Shown: in pieces, positions 17,419 through 25,449 of the stretch | Numbering within the stretch: position 1 is the stretch's first letter | Layout of the letters: each line of letters begins with the position of its first letter | DNA from: Erythrobacter sp. SD-21 | GTDB taxonomy: Bacteria; Pseudomonadota; Alphaproteobacteria; Sphingomonadales; Sphingomonadaceae | NCBI RefSeq assembly: GCF_000181515.1 | Contig: NZ_ABCG01000002.1 | Span: 372,001 to 436,000, forward strand | Reading direction: 5' to 3' | DNA length: 64,000 bases | Translations under genes and position numbers: made by a program | Notes under the pieces: model-generated | Databases searched by the model: none | What the model was told of the DNA's origin: nothing | What the model saw: only the letters and a program-made list of their open reading frames with translations

Positions 17419-18167
17419 GCCGGCTCCGCCATCACCGCGTCATAGCCTTCTTTTTCGAGCCGCACGGCAAGTTCGGGGCCGCCGGTCTTCACGATGCGGC
17501 CCTTGCTAAGGATCGAAACCTTATCCGGCTTCACCACTTCGAGCAGGCGCTGGTAGTGGGTGATGAGCAGCACGGCCTTGTCAGGCGCGCGCATGATCGC
17601 ATTGATCCCTTCACCCACCACCCGCAGCGCATCGATGTCGAGGCCGCTGTCGGTCTCGTCGAGTACGGCGAAAGTGGGGTCGAGAATACCCATCTGGACC
17701 ATCTCGGCGCGCTTCTTCTCGCCGCCCGAGAAACCAACGTTCACATTGCGCTTGAGCATGTCCATGTCGAGCTTGAGAAGGCCCGCCTTCTCCTTGGCCA
17801 ACTTCAGAAATTCGCCGCCCGCCAGCGGCTCTTCTCCGCGGCCCTTTCGCTGGGCATTCAGCGCCTCGCGAAGGAATTGCACGTTGGAAACGCCAGGAAT
17901 TTCCACGGGGTATTGGAAACCGAGGAAGAGGCCCGCCGCGGCACGCTCGTGAGGCTCCATTTCGAGCAGGTTCTTGCCATTAAAGCTGATCGAGCCTTCC
18001 GTTACCTCGTAGCCGGGACGGCCGCCGAGGACATAGGAGAGGGTCGATTTGCCCGCACCGTTTGGCCCCATGATTGCGTGAACCTCGCCCGCCGCCACTT
18101 CGAGAGTGAGGCCGTTGAGGATTTGCTTGCCGTCGATTTCGGCGGTCAGGTTCTTAATTTGCAACAT
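17415..18167 (-). CDS. sufC: Fe-S cluster assembly ATPase SufC
   Basis: A 250-residue ABC-type ATPase of the SufBC2D scaffold. Walker A is GPNGAGKSTLSYVLGG, the signature motif FSGGEKKRAEMVQM, Walker B FAVLDETDSGLDIDAL and the H-loop LLITHYQRLL. Unlike ABC transporters it has no membrane partner. It lies 11 bases downstream of an orphan gene inside the operon and overlaps sufD by 4 bases. Confidence 0.96.
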   Translation of the reverse strand: MLQIKNLTAEIDGKQILNGLTLEVAAGEVHAIMGPNGAGKSTLSYVLGGRPGYEVTEGSISFNGKNLLEMEPHERAAAGLFLGFQYPVEIPGVSNVQFLREALNAQRKGRGEEPLAGGEFLKLAKEKAGLLKLDMDMLKRNVNVGFSGGEKKRAEMVQMGILDPTFAVLDETDSGLDIDALRVVGEGINAIMRAPDKAVLLITHYQRLLEVVKPDKVSILSKGRIVKTGGPELAVRLEKEGYDAVMAEPA

Positions 18168-18178
18168 AATCTGTCCGG

Positions 18179-18844
18179 TCAGCTCGCGGGCGAACTGCTG
18201 TTTATCTCGTTCATGACGTAGGCGGCGGCGGGACAGGCATCGAGTTCGAGCATCATCGCCCCGGTTAGCCGCCCGAGTTCGGTTCGATAGGTAAGAAGCG
18301 CGCGTCTATCATCCTCGCTATATTCGTCCTTTGCATGGATCGCGCGAATCCGCGGCGCCGCGCTTTTGGCGTAATCCTGGCGCTTCTCGCGAAGGGTCTC
18401 GATACTGGCGACGCATTCGGCGGTCTTGGCATCGGCGAGGATTTCCTGCCGTTCTTCCGCCGTGATGACGGTCGCCCCGCTGACCCGATCAAGACCGGCA
18501 CCGCGTTCGACATGGATCCGGCGCAGGGTTTCGAACACATCAGCGACCGTCGCCGGGGGCGTTTCCGTTGTCTTGTCACGCCGAGCGAGGAGCGCGTTTG
18601 ATTCCGCTTCGAGTTTTTCCGCCCGTTCGGCGCAGCGCACCACGTCGGCGCGGTACTGGCTCTCGAAACCGAGGCCGTCACCGATGACGTAGGATCCGCT
18701 CCGCAAGCACAGCTTGTAATCGTCGACGAAGCCACCGATCAGCGCGGGATATTCCAGTTCCCACCCTGTATCGTACTCGGCTTCGATCTTCGTTGCAGAC
18801 TGTTGCGCAAAAATCAGGCTGGCGGCGGCGAGAGCGGTAGTCAT
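18179..18844 (-). CDS. Hypothetical exported protein inside the suf operon
   Basis: A 221-residue protein of unknown function. The first 15 residues ([15 protein letters not shown]) look like a short signal peptide, and the rest is helical and charged, with heptad-like stretches (CAERAEKLEAESNALLARRDK, TAEERQEILADAKTAE) that could form coiled coils. Four cysteines are spaced through it. It is embedded between the DUF559 gene (4-base overlap) and sufC (11-base gap), so it is transcribed with suf genes. A periplasmic protein in this position is unexpected; the relation to Fe-S assembly is unclear. Confidence 0.7.
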   Translation of the reverse strand: MTTALAAASLIFAQQSATKIEAEYDTGWELEYPALIGGFVDDYKLCLRSGSYVIGDGLGFESQYRADVVRCAERAEKLEAESNALLARRDKTTETPPATVADVFETLRRIHVERGAGLDRVSGATVITAEERQEILADAKTAECVASIETLREKRQDYAKSAAPRIRAIHAKDEYSEDDRRALLTYRTELGRLTGAMMLELDACPAAAYVMNEINSSSPAS

Positions 18845-19341
18845 GAGGGAACTCCTCGCGACGATGCGTTATGGGCGGCGCGCCTTTCGCGCTTGTCCGC
18901 GATGCGGCTGCGCATGCCGAGAGTGATACGCTGAAGGACGGCGTCCATATCCTCGAGGATGTCCTTGGCGGCGATGCGCATCACGCGGATGCCGACCGCC
19001 TCGAGGCTCTTGTCGCGGCGCTTGGCGAGCGTTTCGTCCTGCCCTTCCTCGTCGATCATGATCGCCATGCCGAGCTTGTGGCAGTTGAAATCGACGATCG
19101 CGCTGCCGACCACAGCGTGGCGCTTGAAGGTGAAGGGGCCCATGTCGGCCTTGGCGAACTTCTCGGCGAGTGCCTTGTGTGCCTCGGTCGAGTGCCGCCG
19201 CATATCGCGCGCCTGCTCGTGCAGCGCATCGAGCCGCTTCTCCGAAATCTCCCACCCGCGGCCCTTCTTCTTCAGCGCGGGTGCCGTGTCGGCGGTCTCC
19301 GAAGGATCGCGCAGTTGGAGGGTCTTGCGATCGGTCATCAC
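18841..19341 (-). CDS. DUF559 domain-containing protein inside the suf operon
   Basis: A 166-residue protein with a DUF559 (PD-(D/E)XK nuclease-like fold) domain at about residues 55-150: [31 protein letters not shown] then [21 protein letters not shown]. The usual second acidic residue of the VIEVDG stretch appears to be Met here (AIMIDEEG), so catalysis is doubtful. Both ends overlap neighbours by 4 bases (sufB and the exported orphan), so it is coupled to suf expression. Substrate and purpose are unknown. Confidence 0.75.
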   Translation of the reverse strand: MMTDRKTLQLRDPSETADTAPALKKKGRGWEISEKRLDALHEQARDMRRHSTEAHKALAEKFAKADMGPFTFKRHAVVGSAIVDFNCHKLGMAIMIDEEGQDETLAKRRDKSLEAVGIRVMRIAAKDILEDMDAVLQRITLGMRSRIADKRERRAAHNASSRGVPS

Positions 19342-20819
19342 CCCACACTCCCCTCAAGCGAGATCGCCAGCAGCTTCTGCGCTTCGACGGCGAATTCCAT
19401 CGGCAGCTCTTTCAGCACCTCTTTCGCAAAACCGTTGACGATCAGCGCGATGGCTTCCTCGTCGTCGAGGCCGCGCTGCATGGCGTAGAAGAGCTGGTCG
19501 TCGCTGATCTTGCTGGTGGTCGCCTCGTGCTCGATCTGCGCGCCGGGATTCTTCACTTCGATATAGGGCACGGTATGCGCGCCGCATTCGTCGCCGATCA
19601 GCAAGGAATCGCATTCGGTGCGGTTGCGCACGCCGTCGGCATTGGCCGCCACGCGCACGAGGCCGCGGTAGGTGTTGTTCGACTTGCCCGCCGAGATACC
19701 CTTGGAGATGATCGTGGAGCGACTACCCTTGCCGTTGTGAACCATTTTGGTTCCCGTATCGGCCTGCTGGTAGTTATTTGTAACCGCAACGGAATAAAAT
19801 TCGCCAACGCTATCTTGGCCGTTGAGCACGCAGCTGGGGTATTTCCACGTCACCGCGCTGCCGGTTTCGACCTGCGTCCAGCTGACCTTGCTGCGTGCAC
19901 CTTGGCAAAGTGCGCGCTTGGTGACGAAATTGTAGATCCCGCCCTTGCCGTTCTCGTCGCCCGGATACCAGTTCTGGACGGTCGAGTACTTGATCTCGGC
20001 ATCGTCCAGCGCGACCAGCTCGACCACGGCGGCGTGAAGCTGGTTTTCATCGCGCATCGGCGCGGTGCAGCCTTCGAGATAGCTGACGTAAGAGCCCTTT
20101 TCGGCAACGATCAGCGTGCGTTCAAACTGGCCGGTATTTTCGGCGTTGATGCGGAAATAGGTGGAAAGCTCCATCGGGCAGCGCACGCCTTCGGGCACGT
20201 AGACGAAGGTGCCGTCGGAAAAGACCGCGCAATTCAATGTCGCGAAGAAATTGTCTTTCTGCGGCACGACCTTGCCGAGCCACTTCTTCACCAGCTCGGG
20301 ATATTCGCGGATCGCCTCACTGATGGAAAGGAAGATGACGCCGGCCTTCTTCAACTCCTCGCGGAAGGTAGTGGCGACGCTGACACTGTCGAATACCGCG
20401 TCCACCGCGACCTTGCGCGCGCCCTTCACCCCGGCGAGCACTTCCTGCTCGGCAATCGGGATGCCCAGCTTCTCGTAAGTCTCGCGGATCGCCGGATCGA
20501 GTTCGTCGAGCGATTCCAGCTCGGGCTTCTTTTTCGGCGCGGCGTAGTAATAGGCGTCCTGGTAGTCGATTTCCGGATAGCCCAGCTTCGCCCAGTCCGG
20601 CTCCTCCATCTCCTGCCACATACGGAAGGCCTTGAGGCGCCAGTCGAGCATCCATTCGGGCTCGTTCTTCTTGGCCGAGATGAAGCGGACCGTATCCTCG
20701 GTCAGCCCCTTTTCGGCAAATTCGGTTTCAATGTCCGAAGACCAGCCGTGTTCGTATTCGGCCGCCTTGGCGGCGGCTTCCTTCGCTTCGCGGTCTTGGA
20801 TGTCCACTTGCTCGTTCAC
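19338..20819 (-). CDS. sufB: Fe-S cluster assembly protein SufB
   Basis: A 493-residue scaffold subunit on which nascent Fe-S clusters form with SufC and SufD. Diagnostic stretches: [87 protein letters not shown] and [20 protein letters not shown], with several conserved cysteines. The GTG at 20819 is chosen because it overlaps the rrf2 stop as GTGA and gives [11 protein letters not shown]; the upstream frame is antisense or shadow. First structural gene of the operon. Confidence 0.95.
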   Translation of the reverse strand: MNEQVDIQDREAKEAAAKAAEYEHGWSSDIETEFAEKGLTEDTVRFISAKKNEPEWMLDWRLKAFRMWQEMEEPDWAKLGYPEIDYQDAYYYAAPKKKPELESLDELDPAIRETYEKLGIPIAEQEVLAGVKGARKVAVDAVFDSVSVATTFREELKKAGVIFLSISEAIREYPELVKKWLGKVVPQKDNFFATLNCAVFSDGTFVYVPEGVRCPMELSTYFRINAENTGQFERTLIVAEKGSYVSYLEGCTAPMRDENQLHAAVVELVALDDAEIKYSTVQNWYPGDENGKGGIYNFVTKRALCQGARSKVSWTQVETGSAVTWKYPSCVLNGQDSVGEFYSVAVTNNYQQADTGTKMVHNGKGSRSTIISKGISAGKSNNTYRGLVRVAANADGVRNRTECDSLLIGDECGAHTVPYIEVKNPGAQIEHEATTSKISDDQLFYAMQRGLDDEEAIALIVNGFAKEVLKELPMEFAVEAQKLLAISLEGSVG

Positions 20820-21226
20820 GCGAGTTCCTTTTCCTGCGCCAGTTGCACGAGGCTGATGCCAGCCAGCGCGCTGCGCAGCGTTTCGTTCACCAAGGGCCAA
20901 TGCGGCCGCACCCGGCAATCGTGATCGACCGAGCAATCGCTGCCTTCGATACACGCGGTGAGCGCAATGGGTCCCTCGACCGCCTCGACAATATCCGCCA
21001 GCGTGATTGCTGCCGCCGGGCGCGCCAGCTGCAATCCGCCGCCCGCCCCGCGCACCGAGCGCAGCAGGCCCGCCGCGGTCAGCTTGCTCACCAGCTTCTG
21101 CACCGTTGGCGCAGGCAGGCCGGTTTCAGCCGCCAGTTCGGACGCACTGACCCGGCCCCCGCCGCAATGGCGGGCTGCCTGGCTCATCGTGACGACAGCG
21201 TAATCTGCAAGGTTCGAAAGGCGCAT
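20816..21226 (-). CDS. Rrf2 family transcriptional regulator of the suf operon
   Basis: A 136-residue winged-helix regulator of the Rrf2/IscR family: [20 protein letters not shown] at the start, recognition helix in [19 protein letters not shown], and wing [14 protein letters not shown]. Three cysteines in the IscR-type arrangement (Cys92, Cys98, Cys104: [14 protein letters not shown]) suggest it binds an Fe-S cluster and senses cluster supply. It is the first gene of the suf operon and overlaps sufB by 4 bases, so autoregulation is likely. A palindromic candidate operator lies 8 bases upstream of the start codon. Confidence 0.92.
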   Translation of the reverse strand: MRLSNLADYAVVTMSQAARHCGGGRVSASELAAETGLPAPTVQKLVSKLTAAGLLRSVRGAGGGLQLARPAAAITLADIVEAVEGPIALTACIEGSDCSVDHDCRVRPHWPLVNETLRSALAGISLVQLAQEKELA

Positions 21227-21233
21227 GGCGTTA

Positions 21234-21256
21234 AATCGGACGATATCGTTCCGATT
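21234..21256. promoter_or_regulatory. Candidate Rrf2 operator upstream of suf
   Basis: A 10-base perfect palindrome ACGATATCGT (21240-21249) is flanked by AATCGG (21234-21239) and, after one extra T, CCGATT (21251-21256). It lies immediately upstream of the Rrf2 regulator start at 21226, where a repressor would block transcription or sit at the promoter. It does not match the enterobacterial IscR type 1 or RirA sequences I know closely, so its link to the regulator is inferred from position and symmetry. Confidence 0.5.
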
Positions 21257-21326
21257 AGTCAGCTATGAGCGCGGCGGGCCGATTTCAACGGAAAACCGCC
21301 TGTTGCGAGTCGTTAGCATCTAGGCG

Positions 21327-22238
21327 TCAGTCGGGTTTGCGGCCCAGAGCTTCGTCCTGATTGCCGCCGAACAAGTCGACGGATCCATAGCCGGCACTGC
21401 CCAGAGTGTCCTTCACTACGGAGCGCTCCTTGGGCTGCAAGCGGCGCGGGGTCCGCCCCGTGAAATGACGGATTTCCTTGATCATATGCGCCTGATCGTA
21501 AAACGCCTCGCGGATTTCCGCTTCGAGCTTGGGCGAAAGCTCGGGCATCGCGAGCAGGGTGGCCGCGCGAATGGCGCGATAGCGGCGAACCAGTCGCACT
21601 GGAGGCTGGCCGAAAAATTTGGTGACAAGACGCTGCACCTGCCGTTCCGAATAAGGCAGCGCGGCGTAGAGAGTTGCCAGTTCCGGCTTGAAGGACGAGG
21701 ACAGCCATTCAAGCGTTCGGTCGATGACCTGCTGGTGCCTTTCGGACAGCGGCGAGATGCCCTCGGCAACGATGGCAGCCAGTTCGTCGAGCGCCTCCCG
21801 TTCTCCGAGGCCACCGGCGTGGAGTTGGGTAACGAGGTCGTAAACGCGCGCCGCAAGTTCGTCCGACAGCACCTTTTCGACCGGCAGATAAGTGTCGCAA
21901 TATTTATCGACGGGGAGACCGGTCAATGCCGCCCAGCCACGGAAATTGAGAGAAACGCCAAGCATTACCGTGTGCGGTTCAAGCTCGAACCGGTGCGCCT
22001 GGGTCAGTGGGCATTGAAAAAAGGCGGCTCCGCCCCGCCCTACATCGCCAGAAGAAAAGCGCATCTTGCCGCCGCCCCGCACAGTCACGACGAGCTGTCC
22101 CGAGTAGGCGGGCATGTTGTCTTCGACCAGTTTGTCACCGGTCCGCAGAACATAAAGCGAATTCAGATAGGTCGCGATATCTGCCGGTGATTCCACCCAT
22201 TCAAATGCAAAAGGTTCTTTGTTTTCCTCTTCGCTCAT
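21327..22238 (-). CDS. AraC-type transcriptional regulator
   Basis: A 303-residue protein: an N-terminal sensing region (about 1-170) followed by an AraC-type DNA-binding domain (about 180-275) with LPYSERQVQRLVTKFFGQPPVRLVRRYRAIRAATLL and FYDQAHMIKEIRHFTGRTPRRLQ, the two helix-turn-helix units and the FTGRTPxxL signature. The ligand is unknown. It lies 30 bases upstream of the DUF885 gene stop, on the same strand, so a regulatory link to a neighbour is not shown. Confidence 0.88.
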   Translation of the reverse strand: MSEEENKEPFAFEWVESPADIATYLNSLYVLRTGDKLVEDNMPAYSGQLVVTVRGGGKMRFSSGDVGRGGAAFFQCPLTQAHRFELEPHTVMLGVSLNFRGWAALTGLPVDKYCDTYLPVEKVLSDELAARVYDLVTQLHAGGLGEREALDELAAIVAEGISPLSERHQQVIDRTLEWLSSSFKPELATLYAALPYSERQVQRLVTKFFGQPPVRLVRRYRAIRAATLLAMPELSPKLEAEIREAFYDQAHMIKEIRHFTGRTPRRLQPKERSVVKDTLGSAGYGSVDLFGGNQDEALGRKPD

Positions 22239-22268
22239 CCAGTTTGCGCCCCCGCTTGGTCCACCATC

Positions 22269-24083
22269 TTATTGCAGGCCCTGGCGCCGCGCTATCCAGT
22301 CGTTCACGTTTTCCTTCATGATCGAGAGCGGCACCGGGCCGTTGGTGAGGATTACATCGTGGAAGGCACGGATGTCGAAATCGTCGCCTAGTTCCGTTTG
22401 CGCGTGTTCGCGCAACTCCATGATCTTCAGCTTGCCGATCATGTATGCGGTCGCCTGTCCCGGCATCACTACATAGCGCTCAATCGCTTTGCGGATGTCC
22501 CCATCGGGATTGGGCGTATTTTCGGTGAGGTATGCAATCGCCTCCTCACGGGTCCAGCGCTTGTGATGGATGCCGGTGTCGACCACCAGGCGGCAGGCGC
22601 GCCACAGCTCCATGCCGAGCCGTCCAAAGTCGGAATAGGGATCGGTGTAGAAGCCCATGTCCTTTCCGAGTTCCTCCGAATAAAGCCCCCAGCCCTCGCT
22701 ATAGGCCGTCACCCCGCCAAAGCGCCGGAAAGGCGGAACATCGCCGAGCTGCGTCTGGATCGACAGCTGCAGATGATGGCCGGGCAGTCCCTCGTGGTAG
22801 GCCAGCGCTTCCAGTTCGTTGCGGCTCATGTCCTTGAGGTTGTAGAGATTGACATAATAGGTGCCCGGACGCGAATTGTCGGGTGCGGGACGCTGGTAAA
22901 AGGCTTTGCCGGCGCTCTTCTCGCGAAAGGCCTCGACCGGCTTGATGACCAGCGGATCGGTCGGCAGCGTCGAGAAATACTCGGGCAGCTTGGCCTCCAT
23001 CGCATCGAGCTTGGCCTCCGCATCAGCGAGATAGGCTTCGCGCGTGTCGTAAAAGAAGCGGTCGTTTGTGCGGGTGTACTCGAAAAACTCCTGCAGCGAG
23101 CCTTCGAAACCCACCTGCTCCATGATCGCACGCATCTCGCCATGGATGCGGGCCACTTCGCGCAGTCCGATCTGGTGGATCTGGTCGGGGGAAAGATCGG
23201 TCGTCGTGTAGCTCGCGAGCAGCGCCTTGTAATAGGCGGCCCCTTCCGGGAAGCGCCAGATACCGTCGTCGGTCGGCGCCATGACCTGTTGGCGCTTCAT
23301 TTCGGCAAGCAGGCTCTCGTAGGCGGGGCGGGCGGACTCGTTCCACGCCAGCTCGCCTTGCGCTACTAGTGCCACTGCATCCGCCGCCGTAAGATCGAGC
23401 GCTTCGACCTTGCTGCGAAAATCCTCCAGAATTGCGTTGTCATTCCGCGCCGCAAGAAGGTTCTCGATATCGGAGATGACATGGGGATAGACCCAGTCGG
23501 GCGGCATGATGCCCCTTTCCGCCCGCTCGCGCGATTGCGCGGTCAATGCTTTGATCGACGTGCCCAGCCCCTCAATGCGAGCAGCGTAGGCCTCGGCATC
23601 CGACGCATCGGAAACACGGTGGATGTTGATGAGGAAAGCGGGGAGGCTGCTCTGGGCCCCCCTCATCTGGTCGAACACGTAGCTGTATTCGCGATAGGGG
23701 AAGCGCGCCGCGCTCCGCTTCGCCATGGCGTCGAACAGGCGGTAGCTGAGCGCGTCCTCGCGCGAGAGCGTCCCAAGATCGTAGGTCTCGCGCATGGCAG
23801 CTGCCGTTGACTGGAGCAGTGCCTGCTCCTGCCGCGCAGCCTCATCCGAAACATCGTCCCAGCGCGCGTAGTCCTCGTCACGAATGCCGCGATAGGCCTT
23901 GCTCATCGGGGACAGGGCAAGCTGGGCGTTGTCGTAATCGGTAAATAGCTGGCCGAGCGTTACGTCTGCAGGGACCGGGGCAATGTCGCTTGAAACGGTG
24001 TCTGCCGGAGCGCGGTTCGTAGCGCAGGCAGAGAGGGCGACCAGCGATGCGCCCATGATGATTATTTGTGCGAAACGCTGCAT
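22269..24083 (-). CDS. DUF885 family lipoprotein (putative metallopeptidase)
   Basis: A 604-residue protein of the DUF885 family, which has a gluzincin-like fold. The motif YHEGLPGHHLQLS fits an HExxxHH metal site, with downstream YSEGWGLYSEELG as the usual second block. The ATG at 24083 gives a signal peptide and lipobox (ALSAC20), so the protein is probably anchored in the envelope. An upstream in-frame stretch of 75 codons reads through a terminator and a dispersed repeat and is not used. Peptide or ester substrate unknown. Confidence 0.9.
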   Translation of the reverse strand: MQRFAQIIIMGASLVALSACATNRAPADTVSSDIAPVPADVTLGQLFTDYDNAQLALSPMSKAYRGIRDEDYARWDDVSDEAARQEQALLQSTAAAMRETYDLGTLSREDALSYRLFDAMAKRSAARFPYREYSYVFDQMRGAQSSLPAFLINIHRVSDASDAEAYAARIEGLGTSIKALTAQSRERAERGIMPPDWVYPHVISDIENLLAARNDNAILEDFRSKVEALDLTAADAVALVAQGELAWNESARPAYESLLAEMKRQQVMAPTDDGIWRFPEGAAYYKALLASYTTTDLSPDQIHQIGLREVARIHGEMRAIMEQVGFEGSLQEFFEYTRTNDRFFYDTREAYLADAEAKLDAMEAKLPEYFSTLPTDPLVIKPVEAFREKSAGKAFYQRPAPDNSRPGTYYVNLYNLKDMSRNELEALAYHEGLPGHHLQLSIQTQLGDVPPFRRFGGVTAYSEGWGLYSEELGKDMGFYTDPYSDFGRLGMELWRACRLVVDTGIHHKRWTREEAIAYLTENTPNPDGDIRKAIERYVVMPGQATAYMIGKLKIMELREHAQTELGDDFDIRAFHDVILTNGPVPLSIMKENVNDWIARRQGLQ

Positions 24084-24146
24084 TACCCGGTTGCTCCTGC
24101 TTTGCTTGGATAGGCAAAGAGCATGCGAGACGCTGACAGTAAATGT

Positions 24147-24186
24147 AAAAATCCGCCATCGATGGTACGACCCAATGCGGACGTTC
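24147..24186 (-). repeat. Dispersed intergenic repeat, copy C
   Basis: On the minus strand it reads gaacgtccgcattgggtcgt and then accatcgatggcggattttta. The first 20 bases match copies A and B (GTCCGCAxTxGGTCGT), the second half diverges. It sits between the terminator and the DUF885 gene. Confidence 0.5.
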
Positions 24187-24187
24187 A

Positions 24188-24222
24188 AAAAAAGGGCGGC
24201 CCCGAAGAGCCGCCCTCTATAG
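24188..24222 (-). terminator. Strong rho-independent terminator ending an unassigned minus-strand transcript
   Basis: GGGCGGC (24194-24200) pairs with GCCGCCC (24209-24215) around a short loop; on the minus strand the hairpin is followed by seven T's. It reads towards the DUF885 gene but lies 105 bases before its start codon, and no protein gene on the minus strand ends here. It therefore terminates either a small RNA or an attenuated leader of DUF885. Confidence 0.75.
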
Positions 24223-24291
24223 GTGAGAACTCGTTGCATTGCTGCCTCGAGTCCTTCGGGTCGCAAAAATGGTGATAACCGAGGATCGTTT
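24194..24291 (-). ncRNA. Candidate small RNA or attenuator leader, about 100 nt
   Basis: A minus-strand TACAAT box at 24298-24303 would start a transcript near 24291 that runs to the terminator at 24188-24222. The predicted RNA contains pairable CCTCG and CGAGG segments that could form an internal stem before the terminator hairpin. There is no good -35 box and no match to a known RNA family that I can see; the boundaries are guesses. Confidence 0.25.
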
Positions 24292-24418
24292 TTTTTGATT
24301 GTATGCACGCGACAACTTGTAACGCGAAACGCAACTTTGACGGAATTTTACAATAGTGTGCCATCGGGGAACAGCGGCGCGATGGACAGTCCGGCGGGTG
24401 TGAGCCATAGGCCGCCTC

Positions 24419-25447
24419 ATGCTGTTCGATCTCGCCCGCCCTGCCCTGTTTTCCCTCGATCCCGAGCGGGCTCATGGCCTTACCCTCAAGGCGCTCCGCC
24501 TGACTGCTGGCGGCCGTCCCGCGCCCGCCGGAGCCCTGTCCACTGAGGTTGCAGGAATACGATTTCCCAACCCTCTCGGCATGGCTGCCGGTTTCGACAA
24601 AGATGCCGAGGTGCCCGACGAACTGCTTGGCCTCGGCTTCGGATTCGCCGAAGTCGGGTCGATCACGCCGCGCCCGCAGGCTGGCAATCCGAAGCCGCGC
24701 CTGTTCCGGCTGGTTGAGGATCGTGCCGTCATCAACCGGATGGGTTTCAACAATGGCGGGGCCGAGATTGCGGCCCGGCGCCTCGTCGCCCGGCAGGGTC
24801 GCCCCGGGGTGGTGGGCGTCAACATCGGTGCCAACAAGGACAGCGAGGACCGGATTGCCGATTACGCCACGATGGCGCGGGTCCTGGCCCCGCTGGCGAC
24901 CTATCTCGCGGTCAATATCTCAAGCCCCAACACGCCGGGGCTGCGCGCCCTGCAGGACGAAAGCGCGCTGACCGGACTGCTCGACGCCGTGTTCGAGGCA
25001 CGCGGCGAGGACGGGCCGCCGGTCTTCTTAAAGGTCGCCCCCGATCTCGAACCGGCCGATATCGACGCGATCGCCCGGATTGCCGCCGAAAAGAAACTCG
25101 GCGCGTTGATCGTTTCCAACACCACCATCACGCGCCCACCCCTTCGTTCGCGCTATGCGAAAGAGGCCGGCGGACTCTCGGGCGCACCCCTGCGCGACCT
25201 TGCCCTCCAGCGGGTGCGCGATTTCCGCACGGCAACCGGCGGGGCGATCCCGCTCGTCGGCGTGGGCGGGATTGCGAGCGCAGAGGATGCCTGGGCGCGG
25301 ATCAAGGCCGGGGCGAGCCTCGTCCAGCTTTACAGCGCGATGGTCTATAAGGGGCCGGGCCTGCCGCGCCGGATCACGCGCGGGCTCGAAAAACTGATGC
25401 GCCGCGAGGGCTACGCTTCGATTGAACAGGCGGTCGGAAGCGAATAG
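24419..25447 (+). CDS. pyrD: Dihydroorotate dehydrogenase (quinone), class 2
   Basis: A 342-residue membrane-associated flavoprotein that oxidises dihydroorotate to orotate with ubiquinone in pyrimidine synthesis. FMN and substrate motifs: FPNPLGMAAGFDKDAEV, RPQAGNPKPRLFRL, INRMGFNNGGAE and NISSPNTPGLRALQ, whose Ser is the class 2 catalytic base region, then GALIVSNTTITRP and PLVGVGGIASAEDA. The N-terminal helix (LFDLARPALFSLDPERAHGL) is the membrane-association region. GGT follows after 2 bases. Confidence 0.96.
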   Translation: MLFDLARPALFSLDPERAHGLTLKALRLTAGGRPAPAGALSTEVAGIRFPNPLGMAAGFDKDAEVPDELLGLGFGFAEVGSITPRPQAGNPKPRLFRLVEDRAVINRMGFNNGGAEIAARRLVARQGRPGVVGVNIGANKDSEDRIADYATMARVLAPLATYLAVNISSPNTPGLRALQDESALTGLLDAVFEARGEDGPPVFLKVAPDLEPADIDAIARIAAEKKLGALIVSNTTITRPPLRSRYAKEAGGLSGAPLRDLALQRVRDFRTATGGAIPLVGVGGIASAEDAWARIKAGASLVQLYSAMVYKGPGLPRRITRGLEKLMRREGYASIEQAVGSE

Positions 25448-25449
25448 CC

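Larger units (their letters stand above)
24084..24418. other. 335-base intergenic region between DUF885 and pyrD
   Basis: Gene-free on both strands apart from shadow frames. It holds the dispersed repeat copy C (24147-24186), a strong minus-strand terminator (24188-24222), a candidate small RNA reading towards that terminator, and the presumed divergent promoters of the DUF885 gene (left) and pyrD (right). It is visibly AT-richer than the genes around it. Confidence 0.7.

Noticed and set aside
24223-24291. Resemblance of the intergenic RNA to the SRP (4.5S) RNA loop
   Set aside because: Only short fragments (CCGAAGGA, GGCAGCA) match; the conserved GGTCAGGTCCGGAAGG core is absent.
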